The notes under the pieces are model-generated. The model did no database searches, had not been told where the DNA came from, and saw only the letters and a program-made list of their open reading frames with translations. A stretch of DNA of 5,471 bases, taken from contig JALOOK010000352.1 in NCBI GenBank assembly GCA_025454445.1, positions 1 through 5,471 of the forward strand. Direction: 5' to 3'. The position numbers and the translations under genes were made by a program. Each line of letters starts with the position of its first letter. Within the stretch, counting starts at the first letter, position 1. The stretch is from Oscillatoria sp. Prado101 (lineage in GTDB: Bacteria; Cyanobacteriota; Cyanobacteriia; Cyanobacteriales; Oscillatoriaceae). Shown one piece after another: positions 1-5,372 of this stretch.

Positions 1-1
1 G

Positions 2-958
2 TGGTTCCGCTACAGCGCCTTGTCTCGCCTCTACGAATTGCAGCAACGCCAGGGGGCGCTGGCGGATCTGCAAGCGGAGGAACAAGCAGCAGCTGAGCGA
101 GCTTTACTTAAATTAGCGATAGTTGGCGGTATTCCAACAATCGGGTTTTTGGTGGGAATGGGATTGCTTGTTTTTCTGGGTGTGCAGTGGCTGGTGAAAA
201 GGGGGGAATCGCTGCTCGCCAAGAATGGGGATGTGGGCTGGGAAACTCCTTGGGATGGGGAAACGATTTGGCAGGTGCTGATTGTTGGCTTTTTCTTTGT
301 CGGACAGATTCTGGTGCCGCTAACGCTTCAGATATCAAGCTCGCTGTTAAAAATTAACCCAGCGGCGCTGGATGTGCGGCTCAAAGCTTTTTATATTCTG
401 GCGAGTTATGTGCTGCTGGCTGCGGGGGGGCTGGTGGTGCTCTACCTGTCTCTGAAGCCGTTTTTGCCGCTGACTGAAGGTTGGTTTGGGGCTGACTGGC
501 GGGGATACTGGTTTGTCTGGGGTGCCGGTGGTTATTTTGTGGCGCTACCGCTGGTGATTGCGGTGTCGCTGATCAATCAGAGGCTGTGGCAAGGGCAAGG
601 AGGGAGCAATCCGATTCTGCCGATTGCGCTGGAAAATCGGGACAGTGTGGCGCTGGCGGTGTTTTTTTTAACGGCTGCGGTGGCTGCGCCGGTGTTTGAG
701 GAAATTATGTTTCGGGGGTTTTTGCTGCCGTCTCTGACTCGTTATTTGCCGGTTTGGGGGGCGATTGCTGCTAGCAGTTTGCTGTTTGCGGTGGCTCACT
801 TGAATCTGTCGGAAGTGCTGCCTCTGGCGACTTTGGGGGCGGTGTTGGGGTTTGTCTACACGCGCACGCGCAATCTCTTCGCTTCTATGTTGCTGCACAG
901 TCTGTGGAATAGCGGCACGCTGCTGAGTTTGTTTATGTTGGGCAGCGGTTCGGGTTGA
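2..958 (+). CDS. CPBP (Abi) family intramembrane metalloprotease, 5'-partial
   Basis: This is a multi-pass membrane protein of the CPBP/Abi family, glutamic-type intramembrane endopeptidases related to the CAAX prenyl protease Rce1. Residues are counted from a TTG at 20-22. All three family motifs are present: EEIMFR (227-232, EExxxR), FAVAH (256-260, FxxxH) and HSLWN (293-297, HxxxN). About eight hydrophobic segments run from residue 33 to the C-terminus. They are preceded by a Gln/Glu/Ala-rich, coiled-coil-like stretch (residues 6-30). The frame stays open to the left edge, encoding WFRYSA before the TTG, and no ribosome binding site precedes that TTG, so the TTG is probably internal. Some cyanobacterial members have a long N-terminal extension, which would fit (recalled, not checked). 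The substrate is unknown; family members elsewhere act in prenyl-protein processing or bacteriocin self-protection. The gene converges on flv1 with 465 bases between stops. The family call is very secure, the physiological role is not. Confidence 0.9.
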   Translation, partial: WFRYSALSRLYELQQRQGALADLQAEEQAAAERALLKLAIVGGIPTIGFLVGMGLLVFLGVQWLVKRGESLLAKNGDVGWETPWDGETIWQVLIVGFFFVGQILVPLTLQISSSLLKINPAALDVRLKAFYILASYVLLAAGGLVVLYLSLKPFLPLTEGWFGADWRGYWFVWGAGGYFVALPLVIAVSLINQRLWQGQGGSNPILPIALENRDSVALAVFFLTAAVAAPVFEEIMFRGFLLPSLTRYLPVWGAIAASSLLFAVAHLNLSEVLPLATLGAVLGFVYTRTRNLFASMLLHSLWNSGTLLSLFMLGSGSG

Positions 959-1022
959 TATTCCTGTAGCCCTATTGATTAGGACATTCATTTCCCTATC
1001 CGCGTTTATCTACTTCTACTTG

Positions 1023-1066
1023 TGCTACAGGCTGCGGTTTTAAATATTGAACCGCAGCCTGTAGCA
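1023..1066. repeat. 17-bp perfect inverted repeat
   Basis: The arms at 1023-1039 (TGCTACAGGCTGCGGTT) and 1050-1066 are perfectly complementary, with a 10-base A/T-rich loop. Neither strand has a T-run after the stem, so it is not a classical intrinsic terminator. It lies 64 bases past the protease stop and could still stabilise or end that transcript, or be a dispersed genomic palindrome. Confidence 0.85.
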
Positions 1067-1115
1067 GATTAACGCAGATGTGGCACGCGGTTTTCAGTTG
1101 GATGAAGTACACGCC

Positions 1116-1148
1116 AGAAACCCGGTTTCTTTAAGAAACCGGGTTTTT
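1116..1148 (+). terminator. palindromic repeat, candidate Rho-independent terminator of the protease gene
   Basis: The arms at 1118-1131 (AAACCCGGTTTCTT) and 1133-1146 form a 14-bp perfect stem around one central base. On the + strand the stem ends in TTTTT (1144-1148), as an intrinsic terminator would, although the first three Ts are also part of the stem. It lies about 160 bases after the protease stop, which is far. The same palindrome occurs between flv3 and flv1, so it is also a copy of a dispersed repeat. On the - strand there is no T-run, so it does not look like the flv1 terminator. Confidence 0.5.
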
Positions 1149-1260
1149 AAGTACCTCACTCATACGAAAAACGCGCTCCAGCTGTTAGGCTAATAATGCT
1201 GCTTTTTGGAGAAAGGAGGCAGTCGCTTCGGTGTGCATTGCCACCAATGAAAATTGTCCC

Positions 1261-1310
1261 CAGGGCGGGGCGATCGCGGGGGGTGGGGCGCAGGGCGGGG
1301 GCATCGCCCC
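1261..1310 (+). repeat. G-rich tract with HIP1 octamer and 10-base direct repeat
   Basis: CAGGGCGGGG occurs at 1261-1270 and again at 1291-1300. Between them are the HIP1 octamer GCGATCGC (1270-1277) and runs of six and four G. The end of the tract forms a small palindrome, GGGGC-ATC-GCCCC (1298-1310). The spacing of G runs fits the general G-quadruplex pattern on the + strand. HIP1 is a well known over-represented cyanobacterial octamer. Confidence 0.6.
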
Positions 1311-1339
1311 TACAAGGCTATTTTCAAGTCAGAGCCTGG

Positions 1340-1361
1340 GAACGAGGGGAGAACGAGGGGA
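1340..1361. repeat. 11-base tandem duplication
   Basis: GAACGAGGGGA is present twice in direct succession (1340-1350 and 1351-1361). It is a short, probably slippage-derived repeat with no evident function. Confidence 0.7.
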
Positions 1362-1386
1362 AAATGGGGAGCCCAATCTCCTCTAT

Positions 1387-1419
1387 GCCCCATGCCCAAT
1401 GCGCGTCAGCCCCATGCCC
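1387..1419. repeat. 11-base direct repeat beside the flv1 stop codon
   Basis: GCCCCATGCCC occurs at 1387-1397 and again at 1409-1419, just beyond the flv1 stop on the - strand. C-rich 'CCCATGCCC' strings like this are a common low-complexity repeat type between cyanobacterial genes (recalled). No terminator-like T-run is seen here for flv1. Confidence 0.6.
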
Positions 1420-1423
1420 CCTT

Positions 1424-3145
1424 TTAATAGTGACTGCCGGTTTTGCGATAGTGCACGGCTGTGACACCGGCATCCTGCAGCAAATGCCCATTTTCAACAA
1501 CGGCGTACACCACCCAGTGATCGCCACAGTCCATGCGGTTTTCCACAGTGCATTCCAGATAGGCAAGTGCGTCGCTGAGAATGGGGCAGCCGTTTTGCGC
1601 TTCTTTGGTTTCCACACCGGCAAACCGGTCTTCTCCCGGCGCAAAATTCTTCATAAAGTGCTTGCGCAGCTGTTTGCCCTCTGCTAAAATGTTTAAAACA
1701 AATTTGTCGCCGCTGTGGGTTAAGGATTCCATCGCCCGGTCTTTGGCAACGGCAACTGTCAGCCCCGGAGGATTAAATGTCGCCTGAGAAACCCAGGAAG
1801 CTAACATCCCACTGGAGACATCCCCTCGCTTGGCTGAAACAACGCAAAGTGAGCCCACAATCCGCCCCACTGCTTGTGCGGTGCGGTCAGCTTGCGACGC
1901 GCTTGCGGACTGTCGGGGGGCGCGAAGTCTCTGGGCTTTTTTCAGCGCTTGGGCAAAATCAATGCCAATTTCTTTGCACTGTTGCAGGGTGACATCGGTG
2001 GGTTTGAATTTGACGCGGATGGATTCAAAGCCCAATTTATATCCAGCGTCGAGCAATTTGCTTTCTATCAAGTCAACAGCTTCCCCACTCCAGCCGTAGG
2101 AACCAAATACGCCGGCGAGTTTGTTTTTGGACGCTGTGGAGAGGACAATCCCCAAGGCGGTTTGAATTTGAGTGGGCGCGTGACCTCCGAGTGTGGGCGA
2201 ACCGATGATAAACCCGTCGCATTTTTCCACGGCGGTTTGAATTTCTGCCGGTTCGGCTGCTTCGCAGTTAATCAATTCTACCGCCGCACCGGCTTTTGTG
2301 ATTCCCTTGGCGAGCGCGTCGGCGAGTGTGGCTGTGTTGCCATAGGCTGAAGCATAAATTAAGGCAACTGTCAATTCTTTGGAATTTTGCTCCTCACTCC
2401 ACTTGCGATACAGGTGCGTGAGTTCTGTCAGCCCGTAGCGCACCATTGGGCCGTGACCGGTGGCATAAAATTTTACCGGCAAGTCGGCAATTTTGTCAAG
2501 GGCGGAGATCACTTGTTTGGCTTGTGAGGCGTGCAAGCAGTCGTAGTAAAAGCGCCGGTCCTCACTGTAGATTGACCACCCCTCATCGAATACTTGGTCG
2601 CCGCAGGTATGGGCACCGTAAAATTTATCGGTGAACAGAATTTGAGTTTTCGGATCGTAAGTTAAAAGACTGTCTGGCCATCGGGGAGTCGGCGTGGTGA
2701 TGAATTGCAGCGCATGTCCTTTGCCGAGATCGAGAGTGTCTTCCCCGCGCACCACCGCAATGTTCAATTCCTGCGTTTCAAAAACCTGCCGCAGTGCTAT
2801 TGCGGCGGGGTTCGAGCAAACAAAAGTCAACTGAGGTGCCAATTCTAGCAGCGCTTTCAGGGTGGCACCCCGGTTTGGGTTAAAGTGTCCGAGAATGACA
2901 TAATCTATCTCGCTCAACTTGAGGCGCTGCTGCAAGGATTGCAGATAATTCTGTGTGAACGATTCACCCGGCGGATCGAGCAGAGCGATTTTGTCCGCTT
3001 CGATGAGGAAGGAATTGGCCGTAGTCCCGCGCTGCAAGCTGTACTCGACTTCAAATTTGAGCCGGTCCCAAGTGCGCGAGCGGAAGACTTTGGTATCTTC
3101 TGCGAGGCTGACAACCTGTACGTCTCGTTTTTTGTTTTCTGGCAT
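1424..3145 (-). CDS. flv1: flavodiiron protein Flv1 (class C, non-canonical diiron site)
   Basis: This is a 573-residue class C flavodiiron protein (counted from the ATG at 3145). Domains in order are a metallo-beta-lactamase-like domain (about 15-250), a flavodoxin-like FMN domain (about 259-404, with IYASAYGNTATL) and a C-terminal flavin reductase domain (about 425-573). Flv1 works with Flv3 to reduce O2 to water with electrons from the acceptor side of photosystem I. Only two diiron ligands remain, H87 and H231; the others are N89, N91, R155 and K174, where Flv3 has E, D, H and D. This neutral/basic pattern is known for Flv1 and Flv2. The sequence, including DPPGESFT and GHFNPNRG, reads as Flv1 from memory of the family. 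A TTG at 3187 would add 14 residues, but a TATAAT overlaps that extension. The ATG gives a typical family N-terminus although no Shine-Dalgarno sequence precedes it. It lies 165 bases downstream of flv3 on the same strand. Confidence 0.92.
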   Translation of the reverse strand: MPENKKRDVQVVSLAEDTKVFRSRTWDRLKFEVEYSLQRGTTANSFLIEADKIALLDPPGESFTQNYLQSLQQRLKLSEIDYVILGHFNPNRGATLKALLELAPQLTFVCSNPAAIALRQVFETQELNIAVVRGEDTLDLGKGHALQFITTPTPRWPDSLLTYDPKTQILFTDKFYGAHTCGDQVFDEGWSIYSEDRRFYYDCLHASQAKQVISALDKIADLPVKFYATGHGPMVRYGLTELTHLYRKWSEEQNSKELTVALIYASAYGNTATLADALAKGITKAGAAVELINCEAAEPAEIQTAVEKCDGFIIGSPTLGGHAPTQIQTALGIVLSTASKNKLAGVFGSYGWSGEAVDLIESKLLDAGYKLGFESIRVKFKPTDVTLQQCKEIGIDFAQALKKAQRLRAPRQSASASQADRTAQAVGRIVGSLCVVSAKRGDVSSGMLASWVSQATFNPPGLTVAVAKDRAMESLTHSGDKFVLNILAEGKQLRKHFMKNFAPGEDRFAGVETKEAQNGCPILSDALAYLECTVENRMDCGDHWVVYAVVENGHLLQDAGVTAVHYRKTGSHY

Positions 3146-3178
3146 GTGAGGAGTGAGGGGTAAAAAGTTGGTGTTTTT

Positions 3179-3184
3179 ATTATA
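3179..3184 (-). promoter_or_regulatory. possible -10 element for flv1
   Basis: On the - strand this reads TATAAT exactly, 33 bases before the chosen ATG of flv1. No -35 match is found at 17 or 18 bases upstream (GGCTCC at 18), and there is no extended -10 TGn. In an A/T-rich stretch this could be chance. If active, it would give flv1 its own transcript with a short leader and would rule out the upstream TTG start. Confidence 0.25.
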
Positions 3185-3209
3185 CAAAAATAATGCCAGC
3201 TGGGAGCCC

Positions 3210-3242
3210 AGAAACCCGGTTTCTTTTAGAAACCGGGTTTCT
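3210..3242. repeat. palindromic AGAAACCCGGTTTCT repeat between flv3 and flv1
   Basis: The arms at 3210-3224 and 3228-3242 form a 15-bp perfect stem around a TTT loop. It is a close copy of the palindrome at 1116-1148, differing mainly in the loop and last bases, which marks it as a dispersed repeat family. On the flv strand no T-run follows, so it is not an obvious intrinsic terminator, but as RNA it would make a strong hairpin between the two reading frames. Confidence 0.85.
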
Positions 3243-3280
3243 CATAATATCTGCAAAGCCGAACAGGGCCATCACCCTCA

Positions 3281-3303
3281 AGGACAGGCAAGATGCCTGT
3301 CCT
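3281..3303. repeat. 10-bp palindromic repeat just after the flv3 stop
   Basis: AGGACAGGCA (3281-3290), loop AGA, then TGCCTGTCCT (3294-3303) form a perfect short-loop hairpin ending 7 bases from the flv3 stop codon. GGACAGGCAAGATGCCTGTCC is a type of dispersed palindrome I associate with cyanobacterial intergenic DNA (recalled). It lies in the flv3 3' untranslated region and could protect the upstream message from 3' decay. Confidence 0.8.
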
Positions 3304-3310
3304 ACGGGGG

Positions 3311-5038
3311 TTAGTAGTGGTTTCCAACCTTGCGGTGGTGGACTGCCGGCAGTGCGTCTGGATTGCTAACGCGCCCAGAATCGATAACTGCGTACACAAT
3401 ATGGTGGTCAGAAAGCTCCATCCGGCTGGCAACTTCGCACTCCAGATAAGCTACTGCATCCGTGAGAATCGGACAGCCATTGCTTGTCGGTTGCGTTTTC
3501 ACACCGGCAAAGCGATCCGCACCGGGCGCAAACCGCTTCAAGAAGTGCTTCATCAGAGCTTGGTAGTTATCTTCGGCGAGCACGTTTAACACGAATTTGT
3601 CGCCAACGTGCATAAGGGCTTCAATCGCCCGGTCTTTGGCAACGGCGATCGTCACACCCAAAGGTTGGAAGCTCGCCTGAACGATCCAAGACGCCAGCAT
3701 GGCGCTGCTCATGTCGCCTTTCTTGGCGGTGATAATATAAAGCCCGCCGCTGAGCCGGCCCAAAGCTTTGTCCAGCTCATTATCGAGTGATTTCATCTGC
3801 TTCACGGTTTTATCCCGCGTCAGCCATTGACCCAAGTCGGTGCCGGCTTCTTCGCAAAGCTGGTAAGTTGCTTCCGTAGGCGTTTCCTTGATCAAAATAG
3901 CAGGAAATGCCTCTTTCAGCCCCAACTCTTTGAACTTATTGCGCAGGGGATAAACCGACAGGTCATCACCGCCGCCAGATTCAAACAAACCGACGGATTG
4001 CTTGCTGTTGGCTGCAACCAAGATGGTGCTGATCGCTGCTTCTGCTGTGGCCGCACCGGCACCTGACACAGGCGGCACACCAATGACAATGCCAGCGGCG
4101 ACCCCCACCAACTCCCGCACTTCCTGCGGCTCAGCTGTCTTGATATCCATCATTTCCACAGCGACCCCTGTTTTTGTGATCCCGTGGGCGATTGCTTGCG
4201 AGAGCCGGTCGCTGTAGCCGTAATCCGAGTAGTAAAACACGGCTACTGTGGTTCCTGCTTTGGCTTGCTCTTGGCTCCATTTCTTGTAACGCCCGGTGAG
4301 TTCGCCCACATTGTGGCGCAGCAGAGGGCCGTGGCCAGTGGCAATGGTGCTGATTTCTCCCAATTCGCCCATCCGCTTCATGGCGCTGAGCACCGAGCGG
4401 GCATTGGGAGCCATCAGACACTCGTAATAAAAGTGGAAATCCTCCTCAATCTCGGCTAAATCTTCATCGTAGGTTTTATCCGAGCAGTAGTGCATGCCAA
4501 AAGCGTCGCAGGTGAACAGAGTCTGCGTTTTGGCGTCGTAGGTAAAAATTGTATCTGGCCAGTGCAGGTTGGGGGCGGACACGAATTCCAGGACGTGGCC
4601 ATTGCCTAAATCCAGCTTGTCGCCATTTTTCACCAACTGTTTCTTAAATGGCTGGTGCACCAAATTTTCTAAAAACTGAATCGCCACTTTTGCCCCCACC
4701 ACGGTGACTTGGGGAGCCAGCTGGAGGACATCTTTGACCAAGCCGCTGTGATCGGGCTCGGTGTGGCTGATTATCAGATAGTCTATCTCGGCTGGGTCAA
4801 TGAGGCCGATGAGGGTGTCCAGATACATCTGGCGGAACTTCTCGTGGGATGTGTCCACCAGGGCGGTCTTTTCACCCCGAATCAGGAACGAATTGTATGT
4901 GGTGCCGTTTTTCAGCCCAAATTCAATGTCGAAGCGATCGCGATCCCAGTCCAGGGAGCGAATCGTCGTCGTGTCAGCTGTGATTTCGCCCGTCTCTATG
5001 GTCAGCCGGCGAACTGTGCGGTCTGCGAGCACTACCAT
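3311..5038 (-). CDS. flv3: flavodiiron protein Flv3 (class C, canonical diiron site)
   Basis: This is a complete 575-residue class C flavodiiron protein. Domains in order are a metallo-beta-lactamase-like domain (about 25-255), a flavodoxin-like FMN domain (about 263-405, FYYSDYGYSDRL) and a flavin reductase domain (about 425-575). All six diiron ligands are visible: H92, E94 and D96 in SHTEPDHSG, H159 in APNLHWPD, D178 in LFTCDAFG and H236 in ATGHGPL. Flv3 pairs with Flv1 and passes electrons from reduced ferredoxin or NAD(P)H to O2, forming water and protecting photosystem I under fluctuating light. The ATG start has a strong AAGGAGG site six bases upstream and follows a consensus promoter. 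Flv1 follows on the same strand. Flv4 has the same ligands and a similar sequence, so the name rests mainly on the Flv1-like partner and the lack of an sll0218-type gene between them. The family call is near certain; Flv3 over Flv4 is probable. Confidence 0.9.
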   Translation of the reverse strand: MVVLADRTVRRLTIETGEITADTTTIRSLDWDRDRFDIEFGLKNGTTYNSFLIRGEKTALVDTSHEKFRQMYLDTLIGLIDPAEIDYLIISHTEPDHSGLVKDVLQLAPQVTVVGAKVAIQFLENLVHQPFKKQLVKNGDKLDLGNGHVLEFVSAPNLHWPDTIFTYDAKTQTLFTCDAFGMHYCSDKTYDEDLAEIEEDFHFYYECLMAPNARSVLSAMKRMGELGEISTIATGHGPLLRHNVGELTGRYKKWSQEQAKAGTTVAVFYYSDYGYSDRLSQAIAHGITKTGVAVEMMDIKTAEPQEVRELVGVAAGIVIGVPPVSGAGAATAEAAISTILVAANSKQSVGLFESGGGDDLSVYPLRNKFKELGLKEAFPAILIKETPTEATYQLCEEAGTDLGQWLTRDKTVKQMKSLDNELDKALGRLSGGLYIITAKKGDMSSAMLASWIVQASFQPLGVTIAVAKDRAIEALMHVGDKFVLNVLAEDNYQALMKHFLKRFAPGADRFAGVKTQPTSNGCPILTDAVAYLECEVASRMELSDHHIVYAVIDSGRVSNPDALPAVHHRKVGNHY

Positions 5039-5044
5039 CAGTGG

Positions 5045-5051
5045 CCTCCTT
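5045..5051 (-). promoter_or_regulatory. ribosome binding site of flv3
   Basis: On the - strand this reads AAGGAGG, six bases before the flv3 ATG. It fixes the flv3 start and contrasts with flv1, which has no such site. Confidence 0.85.
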
Positions 5052-5178
5052 TTGAGCGACCCATTTTTACGTTACTTCACATATTGTTACATGACTTTCA
5101 TCAAGATGGGTTATTAAAAAATTTATGGTTGGGTTAAGAATTCTAAATTCATCGTCAGCCGGAGGGGGCGGCGTTGGC

Positions 5179-5208
5179 ATTATAAGTATAAAAGAGGAAA
5201 AATGTCAA
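5179..5208 (-). promoter_or_regulatory. consensus SigA-type promoter of flv3
   Basis: On the - strand a perfect -35 TTGACA (5203-5208) is followed by an 18-base spacer and a perfect -10 TATAAT (5179-5184). Initiation would be expected near 5172, giving a leader of about 133 bases before the flv3 ATG. Both boxes match the sigma-70 consensus at all six positions with allowed spacing, and the promoter faces a gene with no other good promoter. No transcript data were available. Confidence 0.75.
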
Positions 5209-5209
5209 T

Positions 5210-5259
5210 ACCCGCTCGGCAGCCGGTGTCACGAAGAGACTGACATCTTGCCTGCGGGT
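5210..5259. repeat. nested inverted repeat upstream of flv3
   Basis: ACCCGC (5210-5215) pairs with GCGGGT (5254-5259), then GGCA (5218-5221) with TGCC (5249-5252), then TGTCA (5227-5231) with TGACA (5241-5245). The result is a layered 50-base hairpin directly upstream of the flv3 -35 box. It could be a DNA-level operator or part of an RNA on either strand. Confidence 0.5.
5225..5247. promoter_or_regulatory. dyad upstream of the flv3 promoter, candidate operator
   Basis: TGTCA (5227-5231) and TGACA (5241-5245) are perfect inverted half-sites with a 9-base gap. The symmetry extends to GGTGTCA/TGACATC with one mismatch. The centre is near 5236, about 64 bases upstream of the predicted flv3 start, where activators of the CRP or LysR type often bind. 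It does not match the NtcA consensus GTA-N8-TAC. The regulator is unknown. Confidence 0.3.
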
Positions 5260-5293
5260 GACTGTAAGGAAGCGGTTGACAGCTTTCCAGCGC

Positions 5294-5319
5294 TCCCCTC
5301 ACCCGTCAGGGTGCGGGGA
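5294..5319. repeat. GC-rich imperfect hairpin
   Basis: CACCC (5300-5304) pairs with GGGTG (5309-5313) around a GTCA loop, and TCCCC (5294-5298) pairs with GGGGA (5315-5319) across one mismatch. The GGGGAA at 5315-5320 can instead pair with TTCCCC at 5329-5334, so two foldings compete. It resembles a dispersed 'CCCTCACCC..GGGTG.GGGG' cyanobacterial repeat (recalled). Confidence 0.6.
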
Positions 5320-5372
5320 AGGCAAACTTTCCCCCAGCCGCCGAGCGCACTCGCCACAGCAGCCGGCGAGCC

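Larger units (their letters stand above)
959..1423. other. convergent intergenic region rich in repeats, no gene seen
   Basis: This 465-base stretch lies between the stop of the protease gene and the stop of flv1. I see no convincing coding region. Open frames here have no family resemblance and mostly overlap flv1 or the repeats. From left to right it holds a 17-bp inverted repeat, a 14-bp inverted repeat followed by T residues, a G-rich tract with a HIP1 octamer, an 11-base tandem duplication and an 11-base direct repeat next to the flv1 stop. The 3' ends of both converging transcripts must lie here or read through into each other. Confidence 0.75.

Noticed and set aside
1196..1687. A 163-residue + strand frame overlapping the 3' end of flv1.
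   Set aside because: It is the reverse side of flv1 for much of its length and reads through repeats for the rest, with no recognisable family.
4131..4421. A 96-residue - strand frame inside flv3 in another frame.
   Set aside because: It lies wholly inside the conserved flv3 coding region and its composition is that of a shifted reading.
3311..5038. Assignment of the pair as flv4/flv2 rather than flv3/flv1.
   Set aside because: The partner sequence reads as Flv1 and no sll0218-like membrane protein gene lies between the two. A phylogenetic tree would settle it; placement with Flv2/Flv4 would overturn the names.
5067..5095. The TTAC repeats as an RpaB (HLR1) site in front of flv3.
   Set aside because: HLR1 half-sites should recur about every 10 bases; here they are 15 apart and the second half-site is incomplete.
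5202..5243. A 13-codon + strand frame, MSIPARQPVSRRD, with a GAGG in front, as a leader peptide gene.
   Set aside because: It overlaps the -35 box of the flv3 promoter, the GAGG is only four bases from the ATG, and no downstream gene is visible for it to lead.
5251..5326. GGGTGACTGTAA and GGGGAAGGC recall parts of a cobalamin riboswitch.
   Set aside because: The order and spacing of the other conserved boxes are wrong, and no cobalamin-related gene follows within the window.
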